The notes below the pieces were generated by a model. The model saw only the letters and a list, made by a program, of their open reading frames with translations. It did not search any database and had not been told where the DNA came from. The translations under genes and the position numbers were made by a program. A DNA stretch of 64,000 nucleotides, taken from positions 3,195,749 through 3,259,748 of the forward strand of contig NZ_MQWD01000001.1 of assembly GCF_002283365.1 (NCBI RefSeq). The letters run 5' to 3'. Positions 24,493 through 32,837 of this stretch are shown here, piece after piece. Every line of letters begins with the position of its first letter. The first letter of the stretch is position 1. Origin of the DNA: Rubrivirga marina (GTDB taxonomy: Bacteria; Bacteroidota; Rhodothermia; Rhodothermales; Rubricoccaceae).

Positions 24493-26961
24493 TCAGTCCT
24501 CCGGGTCCAGGATGGTCTCGATGCGCGCCTGGAGGTCGAGGAGGTGGTACCGCTCGGCGCGCTCGTTCTGGGCGCGATAGCGCGGGAGCGCCGCCTCGAT
24601 CGACTCCTCCAGCGTCAGGAGCGCGCCCCGGGCGAGGGGCCGGACGTCCGAGCGCTCGATGTCCTGCGGGCGATAGTCGTAGGCCCGCTCGAAGAGCGGC
24701 TCCGGGATCGCCGTCGGGTTCTCGTTGAGGAGCTCGCCGAGCCGGTCGACGTAGGCGCGCTGGAGCGAGCGCCGCGCCGGGTCGATGCTCCGGCCGGGGC
24801 CGATCTCCGAGAAGATGCCGGCCTGGAGGTCGTCCATCATCTCGGCCGCCGGGTACGCGTCGTCCGTGAGCCACTCCGCCTCGGCGAGCCGCCCGAGGCG
24901 GACGGGCTCGAGCAGCCGCGTCAGGGCCGACTCCTGGAGCCGCTGGACGCGGTCGGCCGTCCCGCCCGGCTCGATCCGGCCGAGGAGGTCGGTGTCGAGG
25001 AGCCAGTCCGGCGTCGAGAACGCCTCGTCGACGAGGAAGGCGACGGCGGCCCGCTGGCGCTCGGCCGGGACCGGCTGGTACACCGGGCCCTCCTCGCCCA
25101 CCAGCTTCGGGTCGATCGTCACGCCGCCGACCTGCCGGCCGACGTGGCCGAGGTAGCGGCCCCACTGGCCGACGACCTGGCCGTAGAGCTCTTCGAGGTC
25201 GTCGTAGCTCTCGCCCTCCTGCGTGGTCCATTCCTGAAGGCGCGGGACGATCCGCTTGAGGTTGGCGAGGCCGAGCTCGGACGCGTAGACGGCGTCGTCG
25301 CCGAGGTCCTCGCTCTGCGAGCGCGGGTCGACCGGGTCGAACGTCTGGGCGCCGTAGCGGAGCGCGGGGTCGTCGCGGATCTCAGCGACCATGGCCTGGA
25401 GCCGCTGGCGCTCCTCCTCCTCGCTGTCGGCATCGGGGAAGTAGGTGTAGCCCCACTTGATGGCCCAGATGTCGTACTCGCCGATCCGCGGCATGAGCTG
25501 CGTCACGCCGTCCCCGGGCTGGGCGACGTAGTTGAACCGCGCGTAGTCCATGATCGATGGCGCCGTCCCGCGCTCGGCCGTGAACGTCGGGCTGCGGAGG
25601 CTGTCGACCGGATACGCGGTCGACGAGATCCAGTTGTGCGGGAGCCCGAGCGTGTGGCCGACCTCGTGGGCCGAGACGAACCGGACGAGTTCGCCCATCA
25701 CGGCCTCGCGGAACTTCGGCGCGCGGGCGTCCGGGTTCACGGCGGCCGTCTGGACGAAGAACCAGTTCCGCAGCAGGTTCATCACGTTGTGGTACCACCC
25801 GATGTCGGACTCGAGGATCTGCCCGGTGCGGGGGTCGTGGACGTGCGGCCCGTAGGCGTTCTGCGTCTCCGACGGGAAGTACCGCACGACCGAGTAGCGC
25901 GCGTCCTCCGGGCTCCAGTCGGGGTCGTCGACGGGCGCGTCGGCAGCGCGGATGGCGTTGCGGAAGCCGGCGGCCTCGAAGGCCACGTTCCAGTCCTCAA
26001 TCCCCTGCTTGATCGGCTCGCGCCACTCGGCCGGCGTCGCGGGGTCGACGTAGTACACGATGGGCTCGACGGGCTCGACGAGCTCGCCGCGGGCGTAAGC
26101 CTCGGGGTCACTGGGGACCAGCTTCCACCGCGTGATGTACTCGCGCTCCTCGGCGCGCTGGGCCGGGAGGCCGTAGTCGGTCTGCTCGATCGAGAAGTAG
26201 CCGACGCGCGGGTCCGCCCGCCTCGGGCGCATCGGCTCGGCCGGGAGGAGGATCATCGAGTGCGACATCTCGACCGACAGCGTGTTCGTCGACGCGTTCT
26301 CCGGCGGCTCGCCGGCGTCGTAGGTCAGGACCGAGCGGATCTCGACGTTCTCGGGGTAGGAAGCGGCCCGGGCGAGGAACGAGCGGTCCTCGTCGAGGCG
26401 GCGGACCTTGAACTCCTCGCGGGCGCCGGACGGGATCCCGAACACGCGCGTGTCGCCCGTGAACGTGTCGGTCATGTCGACCACGACCGACGTCGAGTCC
26501 GGCCCGAGCGCCTCGATCGCGACGCGGGCGATGATGGGCTCGAACTGGGCCGCGCGCACGGCGCGGTAGATCGGGAGGCTGTCGGGGGCCACGCTCTGGT
26601 ACTGGACCGTCCGGAGCAGGACGTGGTCGCCCTGGCGCTCCCAGCGGACGGCCTGCGTGTTGACCTTCGAGCCGCCGTACTGGAAGCCCTCGGTCGTCTT
26701 CGCGAGGCGGGACACGACGAGCATCTCGCGGCCGAAGAGCGAGTCCGGGATCTCGACGAGCAGCTTCTCGCCCTCGTCGAAGAGGTGGACGTCGAAGAGG
26801 CCCTCGTCCGTGGCGGCGTCGTCCGTGACGACCTCGTCGTAGGGCTTGAACGTGTCGTCGTCCTCCGACTCCGCCGACTCGCCGCCCGAGGCGACGGGGG
26901 CCGTGGACGAGCAGCCGGCGACGAACGCGAGCGCGAACAGGAACGTGAACCAACGGGACAT
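24493..26961 (-). CDS. Zinc-dependent metalloprotease lipoprotein (DUF5117/DUF4953 type)
   Basis: An 822-aa exported gluzincin/metzincin-like protease. The N-terminus MSRWFTFLFALAFVAGCSS ends in a lipobox (FVAGC), so it should be lipid-anchored. The first half matches the DUF5117-type domain (VEIPDSLFGREMLVVSRLAK). The catalytic site is HEVGHTLGLPHN starting at residue 431, with a Met-turn candidate SIMDYARFN about 40 residues later. The family is widespread in Bacteroidota, about 830 aa long, and poorly characterised. A 20-bp gap separates it from the upstream DUF5103 gene on the same strand, so they are probably one operon. Confidence 0.92.
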   Translation of the reverse strand: MSRWFTFLFALAFVAGCSSTAPVASGGESAESEDDDTFKPYDEVVTDDAATDEGLFDVHLFDEGEKLLVEIPDSLFGREMLVVSRLAKTTEGFQYGGSKVNTQAVRWERQGDHVLLRTVQYQSVAPDSLPIYRAVRAAQFEPIIARVAIEALGPDSTSVVVDMTDTFTGDTRVFGIPSGAREEFKVRRLDEDRSFLARAASYPENVEIRSVLTYDAGEPPENASTNTLSVEMSHSMILLPAEPMRPRRADPRVGYFSIEQTDYGLPAQRAEEREYITRWKLVPSDPEAYARGELVEPVEPIVYYVDPATPAEWREPIKQGIEDWNVAFEAAGFRNAIRAADAPVDDPDWSPEDARYSVVRYFPSETQNAYGPHVHDPRTGQILESDIGWYHNVMNLLRNWFFVQTAAVNPDARAPKFREAVMGELVRFVSAHEVGHTLGLPHNWISSTAYPVDSLRSPTFTAERGTAPSIMDYARFNYVAQPGDGVTQLMPRIGEYDIWAIKWGYTYFPDADSEEEERQRLQAMVAEIRDDPALRYGAQTFDPVDPRSQSEDLGDDAVYASELGLANLKRIVPRLQEWTTQEGESYDDLEELYGQVVGQWGRYLGHVGRQVGGVTIDPKLVGEEGPVYQPVPAERQRAAVAFLVDEAFSTPDWLLDTDLLGRIEPGGTADRVQRLQESALTRLLEPVRLGRLAEAEWLTDDAYPAAEMMDDLQAGIFSEIGPGRSIDPARRSLQRAYVDRLGELLNENPTAIPEPLFERAYDYRPQDIERSDVRPLARGALLTLEESIEAALPRYRAQNERAERYHLLDLQARIETILDPED

Positions 26962-26981
26962 GAGGACGGGGGTGGGTGGGA

Positions 26982-28256
26982 CTACTGGGCGACGCCGCTG
27001 CGCACGGCGATGAGGCGGTCGGTGAAGCGGCGCGGGTCGGCGAGGTAGACGTAGGCCGTGAAGAGCGAGGCCGCGCTGAGGCCGGGCGTCTCGACGGCGA
27101 CGCCCTGGTAGCCATAAACGTAGCGCCCCTGCTTGAGGAGGAGCGTGGCCGCGTAGCGACCCTCCGCCTCGACCCACGTCATCTCGGACTCCGGCGTCCG
27201 CTGCCAGCCGTTGAACGAGCCGACGACGTAGACGCGGCGCGGCGACTGGCGACTCTGCGGGGGGACGTACTGGAACTTGACCTCGACGTACTGCCCGTCG
27301 ACGTCCGCCCGACCGACGTCGCGGTAGACGCTCCCGACGAGGGGGATAGAGGCGATGACGGCCTGACGGACGTCGCCGCCGAACTCGGCGTAGTCGAGGT
27401 CGAGGAGAGCCGTCGGCGGCGTCGTCGTCCGGTCGACCTCGAGCACCTCAGTGTTGACGCCGAGGAAGCCGAGGTCGAGTTCGAACAGGGCCTGCTGTTC
27501 CGGGAAGGCGGCCGTCCGCGGGAGGTAGAACTGGTAGAGGGCGAGGTCGACGAGCGACGGCTCGGGCGCGCAGCGGAAGTCGTCGGTCCGCCCGTTCCGC
27601 CCGAAGCAGACGGTGTAGCGCGAGCCGTCGAACTCCTGGAGCCGAGGATCCGGCCGGAGCCGGGCCGCGGGCTGGACGGCGAACCCGACCGACCCGTCCT
27701 GCACCGTCGCGCCGAATGCGAGTTCGACCTGGGCCAGCTGCTCGCTGACGAAGAACGGCACGTCGAACAGGAGCCGGCCGTCGCCGTCCCGAACGATGGC
27801 CCGGTAGTTCCCGCTGACCTTGAACCCGATGTTGGCGTTCGGGAAGTCGTAGCTGTAGTGGACGTACGGGACCTGGACCGACGACGTCGAGCGCTCGTAG
27901 TCGAGGATCTGGTCGCTCTCAAAGCCTGTGAGGTACTCGCTCGGCAGGAGCTGCGACCGCCCCTGCCGGTCGGTGTGCACGAACCGGATCTCGAGCGGCG
28001 CGCCAGCCTCTTGCCCCACGAGGTCGAACTCGAGCCGGAGCGACTGCTGGGCGTCCAGCGTCACGACCGGGAGCGTCGCCTCGTCGCCCGTCTGGTGGAG
28101 TTGGAGCGCGCCGACGCGCGGGTCCGAGATGATCGTCTCGCCGACCCGGGCCGGCGGCGCGGTCTCGGTCGTCCCCGACGTCGCCGCCTCCTCAGGGAGC
28201 GCGCAGCCCGCCACGACGAACAGGGCGGCGAGCGTCAGAACACGGGGCGAGAGCAT
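26982..28256 (-). CDS. DUF5103-family lipoprotein
   Basis: A 424-aa protein starting MLSPRVLTLAALFVVAGCAL, a signal peptide with lipobox VVAGC. The DUF5103 family in Bacteroidota has this architecture: an N-terminal beta domain (LRLEFDLVGQEAGAPLEIRF, YVHYSYDFPNANIGFKVSGNY) and a C-terminal region that includes an E-set/CBM48-like YVVGSFNGWQRTPE segment. The function is unknown, likely envelope or outer-membrane associated. Its first 65 nt overlap the end of the membrane HEXXH gene in another frame. Both frames are well supported, which implies coupling. Confidence 0.85.
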   Translation of the reverse strand: MLSPRVLTLAALFVVAGCALPEEAATSGTTETAPPARVGETIISDPRVGALQLHQTGDEATLPVVTLDAQQSLRLEFDLVGQEAGAPLEIRFVHTDRQGRSQLLPSEYLTGFESDQILDYERSTSSVQVPYVHYSYDFPNANIGFKVSGNYRAIVRDGDGRLLFDVPFFVSEQLAQVELAFGATVQDGSVGFAVQPAARLRPDPRLQEFDGSRYTVCFGRNGRTDDFRCAPEPSLVDLALYQFYLPRTAAFPEQQALFELDLGFLGVNTEVLEVDRTTTPPTALLDLDYAEFGGDVRQAVIASIPLVGSVYRDVGRADVDGQYVEVKFQYVPPQSRQSPRRVYVVGSFNGWQRTPESEMTWVEAEGRYAATLLLKQGRYVYGYQGVAVETPGLSAASLFTAYVYLADPRRFTDRLIAVRSGVAQ

Positions 28257-30492
28257 CAGGGGCGGGCGTCGGATCGACGAAGATAGGCGGAGGCTCCGCC
28301 AGCGACCGGCGCCACGCGACGCGGCGGGCGCGGTCGCGGACGAGGGCGGCGAGGCTGCGAGGCCCCCCGTCGGCGAACGCCACGTCGAGGCCGTCGTAGA
28401 GACGCGCGCTCGCCGTCCGGGCTCCGGCCCGGTACGCCGTTGTGCCCTGAATCAGGCGGAGCCCCCGTCCGGCCTCGGCCGCCTCCGCCGAGTCGAGGCC
28501 CGCGAGGAGACGTTCCGGGCACCACGTCCGCGCGAGGGCCCACGCCTCCAGCGGGCGGTCGGCGGCCGACAGCCGGAGCGCGGCGAGGACCGGCGCCTCG
28601 ACACGGAGACGGTCGGGGACGGAGTCGGGCGGCGTCGCAAGCCAGAGGCGGAGCCCGTCTCGAGTCAGCGCGGCCCGCTGCCGAAGGATGAGACGGCCGA
28701 GAGCATCGACCGGCGCCAGCGAGTCGGCGGCGGCCCGGTACGCCGCCTCGGCATCTCGGCCGAGGAGGCGGCGGACGTCACCGAGGTGGACCAGGGCGGC
28801 GGCGTCGGGGAGGCTGTCGACGATGGCCTCGGCGCGGCGGAAGTCGTCGGGCGTCGCGCGCCCCCCCGTTGCCAGCCGGGTCCGCAGGGCGCCGTCGAGG
28901 GCGGAGACGCGGAAGGGGTTTGCCATAACGGCCCGTTCGTACGCGGCCCGAGCCGTCCCGACCTCCCCGGCCTCCCACGCCTCGGCGCCCGCGCGGGCGA
29001 AGCGGACGTCGGCCGGCACGTGGTGCGGGCAGCGGACCTCGAACAGCGACGGCCGCGAGAACAACCACTGCGCAACCGCCACGGCCTCCGGGTCGACCGG
29101 CAGGCGCGCCAGGTCGCGGTTCCACTCCGTCGCCAGCGCCGCCAGCGACTGGCCGAATGACCGGTCGAACCGTCCGGTCCGGTAGGCCTCCCGGACGGGC
29201 GCCGCGCCGAACCGATCGAGCAGCCAGCCGACGAACGCCCCGTTCGCCGTGTACGCCACGCCCGCCCGCGCCGTCCAGAACCCGCCCGGCGACATCGTCG
29301 CCCGGACCGCCTCGGCCGGGTCGCCCAGGCCGTCGCCCTCGACCGCCCGCCCCGCCGTGACCAGCGCCGCCGGCGACGGCAGCCCGTCGGGCGGCTCGAG
29401 CGCGACGGCCAGCCCCTCCACCAACCCGACGGCCGGCGACGCCTTGATCACCGGCATCCCGAACTCCCGCGCCAGCACGTGGACCATTTCGTGCCCGAGC
29501 GACGCCTCCACCTCGTCGGCCAGCATGTGGATCTGCGGCGTCGGCAGCCAGACCGGGACGACGCTCGTAATCCGGGACCCGATGAGCGCGGCCTTCGTGT
29601 CGGCGTCCGGGTAGAGGTAGACGGCGACCGGGACGTCCGGCCGCACCCCGAGGTGCTCCGACAGCGTCTCGAACCGGTACAGCGCCTCGTCGGCGAGCCG
29701 TCGCCGTTCCGCCCCGGGCGTCTCGGGGTCGAGGTGGAGCACGACCGGCCCGAGGTCGACGGTCTCCGACAACACGCGCTGGATCCCCCGCTCGGTCTGC
29801 ACGATGCCGAGCGGCTGGGCGGCCAGGATCGACACGCCCAGCGCGACGAGCGACGCCCCCCCGAGCCACGTCTCCCTGCGCCCTCCTCCCCGCCGCCACG
29901 CGCCGAGCGCGACGAGCGCGAGCGCCCACAGTACCGTCTGTGCCTTCGCCGCGAAGAGGCCGGGGCGCACGGCCAGTTCCTCGTCGTAGATCGGCCCGAG
30001 GACGCCGCCGAACACGTGGCTGTAGGTGAACAGCTGCGGATGGAGCCCGAGGTCGAACGCCACGCCGACGCCCGCGATCGCCAGCACCGCCAGCGCGAGC
30101 GTCACGCGCGGCATCCGTACGCCGAGCCCCGTCGCCGCGTACGCCAGACCGAGCCCGAACAGCACGCTCGGCGGGACGACCGTCAGGAAGAGCGCGAGCC
30201 CGAGCGCGTACCCGCAGTTCGGCCGCCACACGAGAGAGAGCGTCAGCAGCGCGACCGGGACAAGGAGCGCCCCGAGGTGGACACGGGCGAGCGCGCGGAC
30301 CCCAGCTCCCGAGCGAAACGGGCCGACGGCGCCGACCGCAGCCGTCAGGCAGCCGACGCCGGCGAGCACCGCGCTCGCCTCGGCGTGGAGGATCCCGAAG
30401 ACGGGGACCGGCCAGAGCGCGACGGCCGCGAGCCCGTAGACGCCAGCGACCCGCCACAGGTGCGGCCGGCTAGAGAATGGGGACGGAGACAC
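28192..30492 (-). CDS. Polytopic membrane protein with HEXXH metallopeptidase-like domain and tandem helical repeats
   Basis: A 766-aa protein of composite build. Residues about 12-230 contain seven hydrophobic helices. Residues about 245-460 resemble a peptidase-MA-type domain with HEMVH at 334-338 and a likely third zinc ligand E359 (GLVEGLAVALEP). The C-terminal third is helical, with alternating Ala/Leu-rich TPR-like repeats (GEVGTARAAYERAVMANPFR) and two cysteines. I do not recognise a named family. A membrane-bound protease or a metal-dependent sensor is possible. It overlaps both neighbours: 23 bp with the DUF3078 gene upstream and 65 bp with DUF5103 downstream, so the four genes form one transcript. 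Confidence 0.8.
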   Translation of the reverse strand: MSPSPFSSRPHLWRVAGVYGLAAVALWPVPVFGILHAEASAVLAGVGCLTAAVGAVGPFRSGAGVRALARVHLGALLVPVALLTLSLVWRPNCGYALGLALFLTVVPPSVLFGLGLAYAATGLGVRMPRVTLALAVLAIAGVGVAFDLGLHPQLFTYSHVFGGVLGPIYDEELAVRPGLFAAKAQTVLWALALVALGAWRRGGGRRETWLGGASLVALGVSILAAQPLGIVQTERGIQRVLSETVDLGPVVLHLDPETPGAERRRLADEALYRFETLSEHLGVRPDVPVAVYLYPDADTKAALIGSRITSVVPVWLPTPQIHMLADEVEASLGHEMVHVLAREFGMPVIKASPAVGLVEGLAVALEPPDGLPSPAALVTAGRAVEGDGLGDPAEAVRATMSPGGFWTARAGVAYTANGAFVGWLLDRFGAAPVREAYRTGRFDRSFGQSLAALATEWNRDLARLPVDPEAVAVAQWLFSRPSLFEVRCPHHVPADVRFARAGAEAWEAGEVGTARAAYERAVMANPFRVSALDGALRTRLATGGRATPDDFRRAEAIVDSLPDAAALVHLGDVRRLLGRDAEAAYRAAADSLAPVDALGRLILRQRAALTRDGLRLWLATPPDSVPDRLRVEAPVLAALRLSAADRPLEAWALARTWCPERLLAGLDSAEAAEAGRGLRLIQGTTAYRAGARTASARLYDGLDVAFADGGPRSLAALVRDRARRVAWRRSLAEPPPIFVDPTPAPDALAPCSDARRPVRRGGLRAP

Positions 30493-31351
30493 CGAGGGCG
30501 AGCACCTCGCGCAGTTGGACGTCCGCGCTCACGTCCGCGTCGTAGGCGACCGCCGCGTCGACACGGACGTTGAGGAGGCTGTTCACCTTTAGCAGCAGGA
30601 CGGTCTCGAACAGCACGTCCGGGGCCTGGTTGGCCACCTGCCCGAACGCCTGGAACATCGACAGACGCGATTGGAGGCGGACGTTGTCCATGATCTTGCG
30701 GTCGATGCCGGCTTCCCCATCCACCCCCGCCTGGACGCGGACGGGCTGGTCGAGCGCGTTGCCGTGCACGGGCCGAAGCCGCTCGATCCCCACGACCGTC
30801 TCTTTCAGTGCCACCCCCATCCGGAGAAAGGCCCCGCCACCGGGCCGGACGGCGAGGCCGAGGGACTGGCTCATGACGAGCGGCGCGAACGCGTCGGACA
30901 CCTTGAGTTCCTCGCCCGGAACGACGACGAGCGACGGGTACTCCTCGGCCGTCGGCGTGTAGTCGAAGCCAGGGGCGAACTGGGTACGGAACAGGACCGC
31001 CAGCGCCGGCCGGAAGACCCGTTCGGATATCACCTCGGCGGACGCCTCGTATCGCGCCACGTCGATGGCCTTGCGGACGTCAAGCGTGTCTTGCTTCTGG
31101 ACACCGATCACCAGCCGGAGGGTCTGCTCCGTCAGGAAGTCGCCCACCACGCGGTCGAACGTCCCATCGACCGACGCCGTCCCGGAGAGCGCGTCGACGC
31201 CGCCCTCCTGCCAGTTCGAGAACGAGGCCTGGTTGCCCGCAAGGGTGGCCACGAGCGAGGACCGCCAGCCGTCGGCGGCGGTGAGCGTGTCGGCCTCCTG
31301 AGCGCGGGGCGCGAGGGCGACCAGGAGCGCGAGGAGCGGGACGAGGCGCAT
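30470..31351 (-). CDS. DUF3078-family protein
   Basis: A 293-aa exported protein, signal peptide MRLVPLLALLVALAPRAQEA. The hallmark of DUF3078 is visible right after it: WRSSLVATLAGNQASFSNWQ followed by EGGVDALSG. The rest is an alternating beta pattern (LRLVIGVQKQDT, LAVLFRTQFAPGFDY), as expected of an outer-membrane beta-barrel-like fold. The family is common in Bacteroidota and of unknown function. It is the first gene of the envelope run and its end overlaps the HEXXH gene by 23 bp. Confidence 0.88.
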   Translation of the reverse strand: MRLVPLLALLVALAPRAQEADTLTAADGWRSSLVATLAGNQASFSNWQEGGVDALSGTASVDGTFDRVVGDFLTEQTLRLVIGVQKQDTLDVRKAIDVARYEASAEVISERVFRPALAVLFRTQFAPGFDYTPTAEEYPSLVVVPGEELKVSDAFAPLVMSQSLGLAVRPGGGAFLRMGVALKETVVGIERLRPVHGNALDQPVRVQAGVDGEAGIDRKIMDNVRLQSRLSMFQAFGQVANQAPDVLFETVLLLKVNSLLNVRVDAAVAYDADVSADVQLREVLALGVSVPIL

Positions 31352-31375
31352 GAGCGGGCGGGCCGAAATACGAGA

Positions 31376-31406
31376 CGAGGCCGCATCACCGGGTGACGCG
31401 GCCTCG
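31376..31406 (-). terminator. Terminator hairpin between the Hc1-like gene and the DUF3078 gene
   Basis: CGAGGCCGC (31376-31384) pairs with GCGGCCTCG (31398-31406), extended inside by TCACC/GGTGA. It lies 28 bp past the stop of the Hc1-like gene on the minus strand and ahead of the DUF3078 start. It is followed by TCTCGTATTTC in the minus direction, a weak T-rich run. Confidence 0.65.
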
Positions 31407-31433
31407 TGACGTCATGACGTCAGGACGCAAGAG

Positions 31434-31613
31434 TTAGTCCGCGTTCTTCTTGTCCTGGACGTCGACGCGGATGTCCTGAGCGAGCTGCTTGAGCTCCTGC
31501 ATGCCCTTACGGACACGGGTGCCGGCAGCCTTGTTGCCCTTATCGTAGAACTTGCTGAAGTCGTCCTCCAGGGAAGCGACGTGGTCCTGGAGCTTGCTGA
31601 ACATGTTGGCCAT
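31434..31613 (-). CDS. Hc1-like histone H1-type nucleoid protein
   Basis: A 59-aa gene. It reads MANMFSKLQDHVASLEDDFS, then KFYDKGNKAAGTRVRKGMQE, then LKQLAQDIRVDVQDKKNAD. This is the small Bacteroidota form of the Hc1/histone H1-like family. The characteristic AGTRVRKGMQELKQLAQ.IR helix is fully present, with an amphipathic first helix and a basic centre. The family binds DNA and helps compact the nucleoid. It stands as a single-gene unit with a promoter (31688-31718), a 5'-leader hairpin and a terminator. Its codons are unusually AT-tolerant (AAG, GAT, CGT, GCT) relative to neighbours, as expected of a highly expressed gene. Confidence 0.93.
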   Translation of the reverse strand: MANMFSKLQDHVASLEDDFSKFYDKGNKAAGTRVRKGMQELKQLAQDIRVDVQDKKNAD

Positions 31614-31644
31614 GATGTGGCAGAAGGGTTGGGGAAATGTGGGT

Positions 31645-31678
31645 GCGGGCCAGCCGGCAACCGGCTTCCTGGGCCCGC
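31645..31678 (-). other. Stable stem-loop at the 5' end of the Hc1-like mRNA
   Basis: GCGGGCCA (31645-31652) can pair with the region ending GGGCCCGC (31671-31678), with GCCGG/CCGGC pairing inside. The predicted transcription start near 31681 is only a few bases before it, so the mRNA would begin with this hairpin. Such 5' stems protect abundant mRNAs from decay in other bacteria. Confidence 0.5.
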
Positions 31679-31687
31679 CAGGGCGGT

Positions 31688-31718
31688 CAACATAGCCCCG
31701 CAGGGCGGGCCGATCAAC
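31688..31718 (-). promoter_or_regulatory. Putative Bacteroidota-type promoter of the Hc1-like gene (TTG-N20-TATGTTGA)
   Basis: On the minus strand TTG (31716-31718) is followed after 20 nt by TATGTTGA (31688-31695). This fits the -33 TTTG/TTG and -7 TAnnTTTG arrangement. It is the only place in the window where I find both boxes at the right distance. It lies in the 159-bp gap between the degenerate kinase gene and the Hc1-like gene. Confidence 0.5.
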
Positions 31719-31772
31719 CCGAAGCCGCCCAAATTGAGCCGTATGGGGCGATTCGAAGAGACCGCGAAGTAG

Positions 31773-32429
31773 TCAACCCGTTGTCACTATGGCGGATGAC
31801 CCCTCGGCTTGGCGGAGCGTCACGCGGAGACCGGCGCGCGCGCGGCCTGGAACCGCTACCGCTCGGGCCGCCGCCGAGGGGTCTGGGAACGCCTCCGCCA
31901 GCGTCTCGACAGCTCCCCCGCCCTCGACCGACCTCGTGGTGAGAACGGCCAGCGGCACCCCGAGCGCTTCCGCGAGGACGCCCGACGACTCGGCGGCGTC
32001 CACCTCCGCCGGCCCCTCCGCTCCTTCCACCAGGGCGGCCACGACCGCCACGACGCCTTGCCCGACGAGGTCACCGAGCCACCCCGTACGCCCCGCGACG
32101 AGCGCGCCGTTCGGGCTCTTCAGGAGACCCCGATCCGCGCCCATCACGCGGATGGCAGACACGCCCGCCTCGTTGAGCTCGTGGACGATCTCGCGGTTGA
32201 GGTCCCGGATCGCTCGCTCGATGGTCTCGCGGCTCTCCGCGTCGTCCGTCTGCCACACGCCGTCGACCGCCGTCGGCATCCGGCCCAGCGACTCGAGCGC
32301 GCGCTCCCCCCGCTCGCCGCTGCCGTGGACGAGGACGAGCCCGCCTTCCCGCGCGGCCAGGTCCTGAGCGAGTCCCGGCACGAACAGCGGGTCGCCGAGG
32401 AAGTAGGGGTCGAGGTAGACGACGAGCAT
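31773..32429 (-). CDS. Degenerate amino-acid kinase-fold protein (acetylglutamate kinase-like)
   Basis: A 218-aa protein that aligns by eye with the N-terminal and middle parts of acetylglutamate kinase: LVLVHGSGERGERALESLG, then VDGVWQTDDAESRETIERAI, then VHELNEAGVSAIRVMGADRG. The phosphate-binding start, normally KLGG with the catalytic lysine, reads MLVVYLDPYFLGDP here, so the lysine and glycines are gone. It is also shorter than the usual 250-300 aa. It is therefore probably not an active kinase; a regulatory or ligand-binding role is possible. ATG 32429 is used because the conserved part starts there; the frame upstream to 32777 covers a repeat element. Confidence 0.7.
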   Translation of the reverse strand: MLVVYLDPYFLGDPLFVPGLAQDLAAREGGLVLVHGSGERGERALESLGRMPTAVDGVWQTDDAESRETIERAIRDLNREIVHELNEAGVSAIRVMGADRGLLKSPNGALVAGRTGWLGDLVGQGVVAVVAALVEGAEGPAEVDAAESSGVLAEALGVPLAVLTTRSVEGGGAVETLAEAFPDPSAAARAVAVPGRARAGLRVTLRQAEGSSAIVTTG

Positions 32430-32514
32430 GGGGAGTCGAGGCGATCGGTGTGCGAGTGACCAACGCCGCGCTAGCGGTCGGGCTCCGCCCCGCGCATCAC
32501 CCCTGTGTACGAGC

Positions 32515-32636
32515 GTCATCCTGAGCGAGTCGAAGGATCGCTTCGCGTGACCCGACCTCCAGCGGGCGCCGGGCGCGTTGACCAGGGATCGTGCTCGCCA
32601 GAGATCCTTCGGGTGCGCAGTTCCGCACAGAACGAC
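32515..32636. repeat. REP-like element, GTCATCCTGAGC type (copy 1)
   Basis: The left arm GTCATCCTGAGCGAGTCGAA begins at 32515 and continues GGATC. The right arm GAGATCCTTCGGGTGCGCAG lies at 32601-32620, running on to AACGAC at 32636. The arms are in inverted orientation and flank about 60 bp of unrelated sequence. A second element of the same kind lies at 37407-37515. Such extragenic palindromes are widespread in bacteria, and their spread is usually linked to a transposase elsewhere. Confidence 0.75.
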
Positions 32637-32673
32637 ACCGCGAGGGCGATGCGCCAAGTCATGTCCGAGTCCG

Positions 32674-32695
32674 CCCGCCTCGGCGTCGAGGCGGG
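32674..32695. repeat. Palindrome CCCGCCTCG-GCGT-CGAGGCGGG
   Basis: A 9-bp stem with a 4-nt loop inside the dnaE upstream region. It differs from the 10681 and 40614 copies only in the centre. Confidence 0.7.
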
Positions 32696-32837
32696 GCGAT
32701 TCGGAGGACGGACTCGACGGCTGGGTCCGACGACCACGGCCTGTCGAGCCCCGCGAAGTGGAGCCCAAGTTCTCCACACACCTTGCTCATATCAGCTACG
32801 TCCCGTGATCTTGGCGGCGGTCCCCCTGCCCCGCCCG

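Larger units (their letters stand above)
32430..32837. other. 408-bp intergenic region before dnaE
   Basis: No credible gene is seen here. The region holds a REP-like element (32515-32636), one copy of the GC-rich palindrome (32674-32695), and near its end GTGATCTTGGCGGCGG (about 32803-32820), which resembles other promoter-like boxes before genes in this window and lies about 25 nt ahead of the dnaE ATG. Open frames crossing it are composition shadows. Confidence 0.6.
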
